64,000 nt of DNA. It comes from Nocardia miyunensis NBRC 108239. GTDB taxonomy: Bacteria; Actinomycetota; Actinomycetes; Mycobacteriales; Mycobacteriaceae. The notes under the pieces were generated by a model. That model searched no databases. It had not been told where the DNA came from and was given only the letters and a program-made list of their open reading frames with translations. Within the stretch, counting starts at the first letter, position 1. Every line of letters starts with the position of its first letter. The stretch lies in NCBI RefSeq assembly GCF_001613065.1, contig NZ_BDBQ01000063.1, positions 38,160 to 102,159 of the forward strand, written 5' to 3'. This document shows positions 51,745 through 59,065 of this stretch, one piece after another. A program made the translations under genes and the position numbers.

Positions 51745-52758
51745 GTGAACAGCGGCCGGGTACTGATCGAAACACTGGGAGAGTACGAGGACCGGACCGT
51801 GCTCGCGGTCGACGAGCGCCCGGCGCGCTGGCGGTCCGCGGCGCGGGTGCTGCGGCCCGAGGTGCAGCGCATGATCGAACCGGTTTGGCGTCGCGGGGAG
51901 TCCGTCGAGATGGCGGCACGACGCCGTTCGCGCGATGCGGAACAGGTCGAGATCGTGTGCGCCTCACCGGTGTTCGGCCCCGATGGGCAGGTCTACGCGG
52001 TGCAGGTGCGCAGCGCCGCCGTGGGATCCGAGCTGCCCGAACCGTATTCGGTTGTCGCATTCGACTATTCGTCCCGGCGGCGATCGATCCATCTGGCGGA
52101 CAACCCTTTCGGATGGAATTTATCCGAATCCAGGTCGCACTGGACGGTTCCGGAGGCGTTCCGGCACGTGCGGCGGTGCGACGGCTCGATGGAGCTGATC
52201 CTGCAGACGCTCGACCCGCAGGAGCGGATGCGCTGGGCGGGCGATGTCACCGCCTGCGTGGGCGGCACGCCGCGGCGCTACCACATGGCACTGCGCAACG
52301 GCACCGGAACCGATCTCACCCGGTGGCGCGGACTGTTGCACGACGTCACCGAATTCCTTGCGCCCGAACCGGCTTCGGTGGACACCGCGGCCCTCGCCGC
52401 GCTCGGCCGCCAGCGTCCCGGCCGCTCCCATCTGGTGCTCGCCGATGTGGAGAAGGTCCGGCTGATCCGCTGGGTCACCGATCCGGTACCGGACATCCAG
52501 TGGAAGGGTGTGGTCGACGATCGCGACACCCCGCACCCGGACGACGTCGCGCGCATCTTCGCCGAGATCGGCCGGGCCGTCCGGGCACAGGAGACGGGCG
52601 GGCGCCTGACCGGAATTCGTCTGCGCCGCAACGGCGGCGGCTGGACCGTGGCCGATGCCGTGGGCACCCTGGTCCCCACGTCGGACTCGCCCAAACTGCT
52701 GCTGATCGAACTTACCGTCACCGGATACTCCGACGAACCGGACCCGACCGAGCCCTGA
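51745..52758 (+). CDS. conserved actinobacterial protein with PAS/GAF-like region, unknown function
   Basis: A 337-residue protein. The first half has VEIVCASPVFGPDGQVYAVQV and SELPEPYSVVAFDYSSRRR, suggesting a sensor-like alpha/beta domain. The second half has RNGTGTDLTRWRGLLHDVTEF and IQWKGVVDDRDTPHPDDVARI. No catalytic motif or membrane segment. The GTG start lies just after AGGAGGAGGGG. I do not recognise a named family with confidence. Confidence 0.72.
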   Translation: MNSGRVLIETLGEYEDRTVLAVDERPARWRSAARVLRPEVQRMIEPVWRRGESVEMAARRRSRDAEQVEIVCASPVFGPDGQVYAVQVRSAAVGSELPEPYSVVAFDYSSRRRSIHLADNPFGWNLSESRSHWTVPEAFRHVRRCDGSMELILQTLDPQERMRWAGDVTACVGGTPRRYHMALRNGTGTDLTRWRGLLHDVTEFLAPEPASVDTAALAALGRQRPGRSHLVLADVEKVRLIRWVTDPVPDIQWKGVVDDRDTPHPDDVARIFAEIGRAVRAQETGGRLTGIRLRRNGGGWTVADAVGTLVPTSDSPKLLLIELTVTGYSDEPDPTEP

Positions 52759-52787
52759 CCGCGGCGAATGTTCCGGCCGGGAGGAAT

Positions 52788-53135
52788 TCAGCCCTCCGGC
52801 GGCAGCTCGCGTCCCCGCAGCAGCCGCAGTTCCTCCTCCTGCGCGGCCAGCCGCACCGTCACCAGATGTTCGACAGCGATCAGATCGTGCCGCATATCGA
52901 TCTGCTCGTACTGCATCTGGACGTAATCGCCCTGGATGCGCAGATAGTCCGCGTGCAACCGCGCGGTATCGGTCCGGGTGTTGTCCAATTCGCTTCGGGC
53001 ATAACGCAATTCGGTGGCAAGTGCGCTCTGCTCGGCCCGCGCCCGCGTCAGTTCGGCCCGCAGGGCGGTCTGCTCGGCATAGGAGGCGTGCAGTTCGTCC
53101 AGGACCGCCATGAGCCGCTCACGCAGGTCATCCAT
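52788..53135 (-). CDS. coiled-coil protein, unknown
   Basis: A 115-residue, almost entirely helical protein with heptad repeats (TALRAELTRARAEQSALATE, then RLHADYLRIQGDYVQMQYEQ and EHLVTVRLAAQEEELRLL). No other domain. GAGGGGG lies just before the ATG. It sits downstream of accD6 on the same strand, separated by a terminator. Confidence 0.72.
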   Translation of the reverse strand: MDDLRERLMAVLDELHASYAEQTALRAELTRARAEQSALATELRYARSELDNTRTDTARLHADYLRIQGDYVQMQYEQIDMRHDLIAVEHLVTVRLAAQEEELRLLRGRELPPEG

Positions 53136-53165
53136 GCGTCCCCCTCGATTCTGTTGTGAGGTAAT

Positions 53166-53203
53166 GATTTACGGGTGGCCCCCGAGGAGACCACCCGCAA
53201 ATC
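53166..53203 (-). terminator. terminator after accD6
   Basis: CGGGTGG (53172-53178) pairs with CCACCCG (53191-53197), and GATTT/AAATC extend the stem on the outside. Reading on the minus strand it begins 28 bp after the accD6 stop. Confidence 0.7.
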
Positions 53204-53230
53204 GTTGTAGTGGAAGAGATGTCCGCCGGG

Positions 53231-54661
53231 CTACAGCGGAATATTCTTGAGATGACTCGGCCGGGCGGGCGCGGCGGCCAGCGCGGCGGCGATGGTGGAG
53301 CGGGTCTTGGCCGGATCGATGACCTCGTCGACCACGCCGATAGACATCGCCCGGCCCAGACCACCGGCGATCTGCTCGTGCTCGACGGTCAGCCGCTCGA
53401 TCAGCGCCTCGCGCTCGGATTCGGGCGCGGCGGCGATGGCCTTCTTGTGCAGGATGCCGACGGCGGCCTTGGCCCCCATGACCGCGACTTCCGAACCCGG
53501 CCAGGCGAATACCGCGGTCGCGCCGAGCGAGCGGGCGTTCATCGCGATGTACGCGCCGCCGTAGATCTTGCGGGTCACCAGGGTCACGCGCGGAACGCGG
53601 GCCTCGGCGAAGGCGTGCAGCAGCTTCGCGCCGCGGCGCACCACGCCCTCCCACTCCATGCCGACACCGGGCAGGTAGCCGGGCACGTCGGTGATCACGA
53701 CCAGCGGGATACCGAACGAGTTGCACAGCCGCACGAAACGCGCCGCCTTCTCCGCGCTCTGGGAATCCAGGCACCCGCCCAGGCGCAGCGGGTTGTTGGC
53801 CAGCACGCCGACGGTCCGCCCGGCCAGACGACCCAGGCCGGTGACCATGCTGCGGGCGTAACCGCCCTGGAACTCCTCGAACGTCGACTCGCCGTTGATG
53901 TTGTCCAGCAGCTCGTGCACGATCGGCTTGACGTCGTAGGCGCGCTTGGCCGATTCGGGCATCATCGCCTTCAGGTCGACATCGCCGTGTTCGGCGGCGA
54001 CCATGTCGAACTCGCCCTGCTCGGCGAACATCGAGACCAGACGGCGACCACGATGCATGGCATCGGATTCGTCGGCGGCGACGATGTGGCACACACCGGA
54101 CTTCTTGTGGTGCGTATCCGGGCCGCCGAGGGTGGCCATGTCGACGTTCTCGCCGGTCACACTGCGCACGACGTCGGGACCGGTCACGAAGACCCGGCCC
54201 TCGGGGGCCATGATGACCACGTCGGTGAGCGCGGGACCGTAGGCGGCGCCACCGGCGGCGAAGCCGAGCACCACCGAAATCTGGGGGACCAGGCCGGACG
54301 CGCGGACCATGGCCTCGAAGACCAGGCCGACCGCGTGCAGGGCCTCCACGCCCTCGGCCAGCCGGGCGCCACCGGAATGCCAGATGCCCACCACGGGCAG
54401 CCGGGATTCGATGGCGGTGTCGATCGCGTCGACGATGTGCTTACATCCCTCGATGCCCATCGCGCCGCCCATGATCGTGGCGTCCGAGCAGTAGGCGACG
54501 GTGCGCACACCGTCCACCTCGCCGATGGCGGCCAGCACGCCGGACTTGTCGCGGGGATGCAACGCAAGCACCGTGCCGGGATCGAAGAACCGTTGCAACC
54601 GGCCCAGCGGATCCCGGGGATCGGTGACGGCATCCGCCTGCGCGGGAGCCATGATGGTCAT
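53231..54661 (-). CDS. accD6: acyl-CoA carboxylase beta subunit (malonyl-CoA supply)
   Basis: A 476-residue carboxyltransferase with the two crotonase-fold halves: VAYCSDATIMGGAMGIEGC, GIWHSGGARLAEGVEAL, FAAGGAAYGPALTDVVIMAP, then GIPLVVITDVPGYLPGVGME and SLGATAVFAWPGSEVAVMGA. With a biotinylated AccA subunit it makes malonyl-CoA for FAS-II and mycolic acid synthesis. Position after kas and length near that of M. tuberculosis AccD6 support the name. A perfect 20-bp stem separates it from kasA, so it probably has its own promoter in 54662-54736. GAGGAGA lies before the ATG. Confidence 0.92.
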   Translation of the reverse strand: MTIMAPAQADAVTDPRDPLGRLQRFFDPGTVLALHPRDKSGVLAAIGEVDGVRTVAYCSDATIMGGAMGIEGCKHIVDAIDTAIESRLPVVGIWHSGGARLAEGVEALHAVGLVFEAMVRASGLVPQISVVLGFAAGGAAYGPALTDVVIMAPEGRVFVTGPDVVRSVTGENVDMATLGGPDTHHKKSGVCHIVAADESDAMHRGRRLVSMFAEQGEFDMVAAEHGDVDLKAMMPESAKRAYDVKPIVHELLDNINGESTFEEFQGGYARSMVTGLGRLAGRTVGVLANNPLRLGGCLDSQSAEKAARFVRLCNSFGIPLVVITDVPGYLPGVGMEWEGVVRRGAKLLHAFAEARVPRVTLVTRKIYGGAYIAMNARSLGATAVFAWPGSEVAVMGAKAAVGILHKKAIAAAPESEREALIERLTVEHEQIAGGLGRAMSIGVVDEVIDPAKTRSTIAAALAAAPARPSHLKNIPL

Positions 54662-54736
54662 CGCGTTCTCTCCTCGAGACGATGGTGAGTCGCTGACGCG
54701 GCTGTGAGTCGAGCTGATGGGGGTGTGAGAAACAGA

Positions 54737-54793
54737 AATCCCCGTGCGGCCTTCGGAGCCGGGTCGACCGAGGCCGAAGGCCGCACGGGGATT
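54737..54793 (-). terminator. 20-bp perfect stem between kasA and accD6
   Basis: Bases 54737-54756 are exactly complementary to 54774-54793, with a 17-nt loop. On the minus strand the stem is followed by TTTCTGTTTCTC, giving a classical intrinsic terminator between two genes usually regarded as one operon. It would attenuate read-through into accD6. Confidence 0.85.
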
Positions 54794-54816
54794 CGTTGTG
54801 GAGTTGACCGCGAAAC

Positions 54817-56067
54817 TCAGTACCGGCCGAAGGCGAGCGCCACGTTGTGACCGCCGAAGCCGAACGAGTTGTTGATCGCGTACGCGATGTCCTGGCGGCG
54901 AGCCTCGCCGTGCACGACATCGAGATCGATCTCCGGATCCTGGTTCTCGAGGTTCAGCGTCGGCGGCACGATGCCGTCGCGAACGCTGAGCACGGTGAGC
55001 ACCGACTCGAGGGCGCCGACCGCGCCGATCGAGTGGCCCAGGGCGGACTTGGGCGCGTAGACCGAGGCATGGTTGCCCACGGCCAGGTTGATTGCGTTCG
55101 CCTCGGCCGAATCACCGATCGGCGTCGCGGTCGCGTGCGCGTTGACGTGGGTGATGTCCTGCTTGCTCAGACCAGCGGTCTGCATCGCCCGTGTCATCGC
55201 GCGTGCCGCGCCCTGCCCGTCCGGGGCGGGGGCGACCAGATGGAAACCGTCGGAAGTGATTCCGGCTCCCATCAGCCGTGCGTGGATCGTTGCTCCACGC
55301 GCCTTGGCGTGCTCCTCGGTCTCGATGACCATGAGCGCACCGGCTTCACCGAAGACGAAACCGTCGCGATCCTTGTCGAAGGGACGCGAGGCCGACTTCG
55401 GGTCGTCGTTACGGGTGCTCATCGCGCGCATCATGGAGAATGCCGCGATCGGCACGGCGTCGATATAACCCTCGACGCCACCGGTGACAACCACGTCGGC
55501 GTCGCCCATGACGATCATCCGCCACGCGTTCGCGATGGCTTCGGATCCCGATGAGCACGCCGAGACCGGAGTGACCACTCCCGCCCTGGCCTTCAACTCC
55601 AGGCCCACGACGGCGGACGGCCCGTTCGGCATGACCATCTGCACCGCCAGCGGCGAAATCTTGCGATAACCACCGTTCTTGAGCTTGTCGACAGAATCGA
55701 TCAGCGCGTCGCCGCCGCCCAGCCCGGTGCCGATGGCGACGCCCAGGCGCTCCGGGTCGACCTCCGGAGAGCCGGCGTTCTTCCACACCTCGCGACCGAG
55801 CACGGTCGCGAGCTGCTCGACGTACGCCATGCGACGGCACTCGACCCGGCTGAGCAGGGTCTCGGGCCGAACCTTCAGATGACCGCCGATGCGGACCGGA
55901 AGGTCGTATTCCTCGACGAAGGAATCCTCGAGAACGTCGATGCCGCTCTCGCCGTTGAGGAGTCCCTTCCACGTCGCATCGACGTCACCCGCGATCGACG
56001 TGGTCGCCGCCAGGCTTGTTACGACGACGTTGGGGAAGTTCCCGTTCAGAGTGGAAGGAGTGGTCAC
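54817..56067 (-). CDS. kasA: beta-ketoacyl-ACP synthase (FAS-II elongation)
   Basis: A 416-residue KAS I/II enzyme that extends acyl-AcpM with malonyl-AcpM. Active-site Cys171 lies in PVSACSSGSEA, His311 in VNAHATATPIGD, Lys340 and His345 in YAPKSALGHSIGA, the same residue numbers as in M. tuberculosis KasA. GTG start, 10 bp after acpM. Only one KAS gene is present here, whereas M. tuberculosis has kasA and kasB in tandem, so it may serve both elongation roles. Confidence 0.93.
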   Translation of the reverse strand: MTTPSTLNGNFPNVVVTSLAATTSIAGDVDATWKGLLNGESGIDVLEDSFVEEYDLPVRIGGHLKVRPETLLSRVECRRMAYVEQLATVLGREVWKNAGSPEVDPERLGVAIGTGLGGGDALIDSVDKLKNGGYRKISPLAVQMVMPNGPSAVVGLELKARAGVVTPVSACSSGSEAIANAWRMIVMGDADVVVTGGVEGYIDAVPIAAFSMMRAMSTRNDDPKSASRPFDKDRDGFVFGEAGALMVIETEEHAKARGATIHARLMGAGITSDGFHLVAPAPDGQGAARAMTRAMQTAGLSKQDITHVNAHATATPIGDSAEANAINLAVGNHASVYAPKSALGHSIGAVGALESVLTVLSVRDGIVPPTLNLENQDPEIDLDVVHGEARRQDIAYAINNSFGFGGHNVALAFGRY

Positions 56068-56077
56068 GGTATCGGTC

Positions 56078-56383
56078 CTACTCGGAGTCCGCGCCGAATT
56101 TGGCCTTCAGCTCGGCCGCGGCCTCGGAGTTCTCGGACTCGAGCTTCTGGATGTACGCGACGGCGTCGCCGACGGTCTTCAGGCTCGCCAGATCCTCGTC
56201 CGGGATCTTGACGCCGTACTTGTCCTCGGTCTGCACCGCGATCTCGACCATCGACAGGGAGTCGATGTCCAGGTCGTCGACGAAGGACTTCTCGATCGTG
56301 ACCTCGGAGGGCTCGATACCGGTCACCTCTTCGATGATCTTGCCGAGCTCTTCGACGATCTGTTCCTGGGTCAGAGCGGCCAC
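56078..56383 (-). CDS. acpM: meromycolate-type acyl carrier protein
   Basis: A 101-residue acidic ACP. The 4'-phosphopantetheine site is DLDIDSLSMVE with Ser42. After the ACP domain it has a C-terminal extension (KLESENSEAAAELKAKFG), a feature of AcpM that distinguishes it from ordinary ACPs. It carries the growing chain for KasA and accepts malonyl from FabD. GGGAG lies before the ATG. Confidence 0.95.
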   Translation of the reverse strand: MAALTQEQIVEELGKIIEEVTGIEPSEVTIEKSFVDDLDIDSLSMVEIAVQTEDKYGVKIPDEDLASLKTVGDAVAYIQKLESENSEAAAELKAKFGADSE

Positions 56384-56501
56384 TGCGTGGCTCCCTTCTT
56401 TGTTCTCATTTCGGACGGGGTCTGTTTACTTTTTCGGAACCGGGTGGGCGAACGTTTCGATCCACTCGGTTGCGGTTGCATCACTGCAAGCCGCAGAAAA
56501 G

Positions 56502-57431
56502 CTAGCCGGTTGCCGACAGGTCGGACAACGCGGGGATGTTCTCGGGGGTCTTCAACGCCAGATTCGGGGTGCCCTTGAGCTCCCGCTTGGCGATGCCGAC
56601 CAGGGTTCCAGCGGGCGGCAATTCGGCCACCCCGGAAACCCCTGCCGCGCGAACGGTTTCGGTGCACAGGTCCCACCGGACGGGCCGGGTCACCTGTGCC
56701 GCGAGCTTTTCGATGGCGTCCTTGCCCGAGCTGACCGGTTTGCCGTCGAAATTCGACAGCAGGGTCCGGGTCGGTTCGCCGGGGGAAATCTGTGCGATGG
56801 CATTCGTCACAGCGTCCTGGGCCGGAGCCATGTACGCGGTGTGGAACGCCCCGGCGACGGGAAGGGCACGCACGCGAGCCTTCTCCGGCGGGTTCGCCGC
56901 AAGTTCGGCCAGCGCATCGAGCCGACCCGCGGCCACGATCTGACCCACCGCGTTGCGATTGGCCGGAACGAGATCCAGTTCCGCGAGCCGGGCGAGCACG
57001 ACGGCCTCGTCGCCGCCGAGCACAGCGGACATACCGGTCGGCTCCAGCGCGCACGCCTTGGCCATCTCCGCACCGCGGATCGCGGCGAGCATCACCGCGT
57101 CATCGGCGGAGATGACGCCGGCGACGGCGGCGGCGGCGAGTTCGCCGACCGAGTGTCCGGCGATGATCGTAGCGGGCGGAAGCGCATTCTGCGGTATCTC
57201 CGCACACGCGAGCAGTGCGGCGGCCACCACGAGCGGCTGGGTGATCGCCGTATCGGTGATCTCCTCCGCCGTCGCGGTGGTGCCGAGCCGCACCAGGTCC
57301 AGGCCCGCGGCCTTGGACCAGAGTTCGAGTCGGTCACGCGCGCCGGGGAGGTCGAGCCAAGGCGCGAGCATGCCGGGTGTCTGAGAGCCCTGTCCTGGGG
57401 CGAACAACGCGATCACCTCTCTAGACAACAC
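56502..57431 (-). CDS. fabD: malonyl-CoA:ACP transacylase
   Basis: A 309-residue transacylase. It has the N-terminal LFAPGQGSQTPGML, nucleophile Ser94 in AGHSVGELAA and His197 in AGAFHTAYM. It loads malonyl onto AcpM. The start is uncertain: GTG 57431 gives LSREVIALFAPGQ, while GTG 57416 begins directly at IALFAPGQ as in M. tuberculosis FabD, but then its AGAGAG would touch the start codon. First gene of the FAS-II operon, with a palindrome 51 bp upstream. Confidence 0.93.
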   Translation of the reverse strand: MLSREVIALFAPGQGSQTPGMLAPWLDLPGARDRLELWSKAAGLDLVRLGTTATAEEITDTAITQPLVVAAALLACAEIPQNALPPATIIAGHSVGELAAAAVAGVISADDAVMLAAIRGAEMAKACALEPTGMSAVLGGDEAVVLARLAELDLVPANRNAVGQIVAAGRLDALAELAANPPEKARVRALPVAGAFHTAYMAPAQDAVTNAIAQISPGEPTRTLLSNFDGKPVSSGKDAIEKLAAQVTRPVRWDLCTETVRAAGVSGVAELPPAGTLVGIAKRELKGTPNLALKTPENIPALSDLSATG

Positions 57432-57481
57432 CGTTTCGGGGGGTTGTGGAGATGTCGACGCGAATGATGTTTGCGGACTGC

Positions 57482-57502
57482 TTTTGTGTGGACTCCACAA
57501 AA
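57482..57502. promoter_or_regulatory. candidate MabR operator upstream of fabD
   Basis: TTTTGTG (57482-57488) and CACAAAA (57496-57502) form a perfect 7-bp inverted repeat with a 7-bp spacer, in the 112-bp gap between mabR and fabD. This AT-rich palindrome stands out in GC-rich DNA and lies where the FAS-II promoter should be. Binding by the neighbouring MabR-like protein is inferred. Confidence 0.7.
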
Positions 57503-57543
57503 CGGCTAGTCGATCCCCGCCATCGACGGACTCGTCTATGGCG

Positions 57544-58878
57544 TTACAGCCGATGCTCGTGTGCTGTGCCGACAGGTTCCTGTGGGGCGGATGTTGACGA
57601 TTCGTTACGCGTTCGTGTCAGACGGCCTATGGTCGCGGCGATTCGGAGCACGTACGCGTCGCGCGGATTCATCGGATCCCGGCCCGTGACCTCGCCGATG
57701 CGCTTGAGGCGATAACGAACCGTATTTGGATGAACGTACAGCTGGCGGGCGCATGTCTCGACGGCTCCACCGCAATCCAGGTAGGCGTCGAGAGTGTCCG
57801 ACAGAGCCGACCCGGCGGCGGCCAACGGTAGCACAAGATACTCGTTCAGGGCCTCGACCGCAGCGCGATCTCCGAGCAGGGCCCGTTCGGGCAGTAGTTC
57901 CGAGGCGTGCACCGGCCGCGGGGCGCCCCGCCAGCCGACCACGGCCTCCATTCCGGCCATCGCCTCCACCGCGCTGGCATGCGCCGCGGACAGGGTGCGG
58001 GTGGTCGGGCCGATCACCACCGGGCCCTCGGAGAACGCCTCGGCGAGCAGGTCGGTCAGGAAAGGGGAGGGATAGGAGGTGTCGCCGAGATGGCCGCTGA
58101 CGACCATCACCAGCCGCGAGCCCTGCACGACGGCCAGGGCCGCGCGACCGTGCCGGGCCGCGGTGGTGTGCACCGAACTCACCACGGCCACCTGATCTTT
58201 CGGAGGCGTGCCGACCATGACCGTCGCCGGTGCGGTGGCGTCCCAGTTGAGAGTGGCCGCGCGGGAGAGCATTTCGGGTCCGGTGTCCCCGCGCACCACC
58301 GCGTCGACGACCAGGGCCTCGAGCCGGGTGTCCCAGGCGCCGCGGGATTCGGCGGCGCTGGCGTACACCGAGGCCGCGGCGAAGCCGAGCTCGCGTCCGT
58401 ACCGCAGCACGGCCTCGGTCAGGGCCACCAGTTGCCGGTCGTTGCGGGCCAGCGCGGGCAGCCACTGTTCGAAGAAGTCCATGGCCACCCGCACCATGTC
58501 CACGGTCTGCCGCAGGGTGAGCCGCCGTGCCAGATCCTGCGGGATGACCTGGAAGGCGTCCAGGCTGAAGCGGATATCGCTCTCCGGATCCTGTAGCCAC
58601 TCCAGGAAATTCACCACCGCGGTCTGCACCAGCATCTGCACGCCCGCGCGTTGAGCGGCGTCCAGACTGCCGAAGAACGGCAGCCGATCCTCCATCGAGG
58701 CGACGGCCTCGGTGGACAACCGACCGGAGAACTGCTTGACCCGTTTGAGCAGCGTGTCCGGCAGCGGGTCGCGGGTCTGCCGATTGGGTGAGAGCGCGCC
58801 GGTCGGCAGATACACCTCGTGCGAGGTGGAGGTATCGGACTCGGATATCCGGCGCGGCCTCGGCGGTTTACGATCCAC
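57544..58878 (-). CDS. mabR: PucR-type regulator of FAS-II (MabR-like)
   Basis: A 444-residue regulator. The N-terminal helical domain (LLKRVKQFSGRLSTEAVAS, PDPESDIRFSLDAFQ-like segment) is followed by a GGDEF-like middle and a C-terminal PucR HTH (RQLYVHPNTVRYRLKRIGEVTGRDP). Its place between aceE and fabD is that of M. tuberculosis Rv2242, MabR, which controls the fasII operon. The fatty-acid or acyl-CoA signal cannot be read from sequence. Confidence 0.88.
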   Translation of the reverse strand: MDRKPPRPRRISESDTSTSHEVYLPTGALSPNRQTRDPLPDTLLKRVKQFSGRLSTEAVASMEDRLPFFGSLDAAQRAGVQMLVQTAVVNFLEWLQDPESDIRFSLDAFQVIPQDLARRLTLRQTVDMVRVAMDFFEQWLPALARNDRQLVALTEAVLRYGRELGFAAASVYASAAESRGAWDTRLEALVVDAVVRGDTGPEMLSRAATLNWDATAPATVMVGTPPKDQVAVVSSVHTTAARHGRAALAVVQGSRLVMVVSGHLGDTSYPSPFLTDLLAEAFSEGPVVIGPTTRTLSAAHASAVEAMAGMEAVVGWRGAPRPVHASELLPERALLGDRAAVEALNEYLVLPLAAAGSALSDTLDAYLDCGGAVETCARQLYVHPNTVRYRLKRIGEVTGRDPMNPRDAYVLRIAATIGRLTRTRNESSTSAPQEPVGTAHEHRL

Positions 58879-59065
58879 GGCTCAATAGTCCTCTGCGGCG
58901 GGCTCGAATTGTGGGCGCCCCCTGCCCACCGGCGGTGTCAGCTCGGACACAGCGCCGCACCGCTTTCCGGCACGGGTCGTCCTCGCGCGGTCGAGGTATG
59001 CGTCTCGACCGCGCGACGACGTGCCATCGGGCCCCGGAGGATTCGCCGTGGCGAAACTCGGGCAA

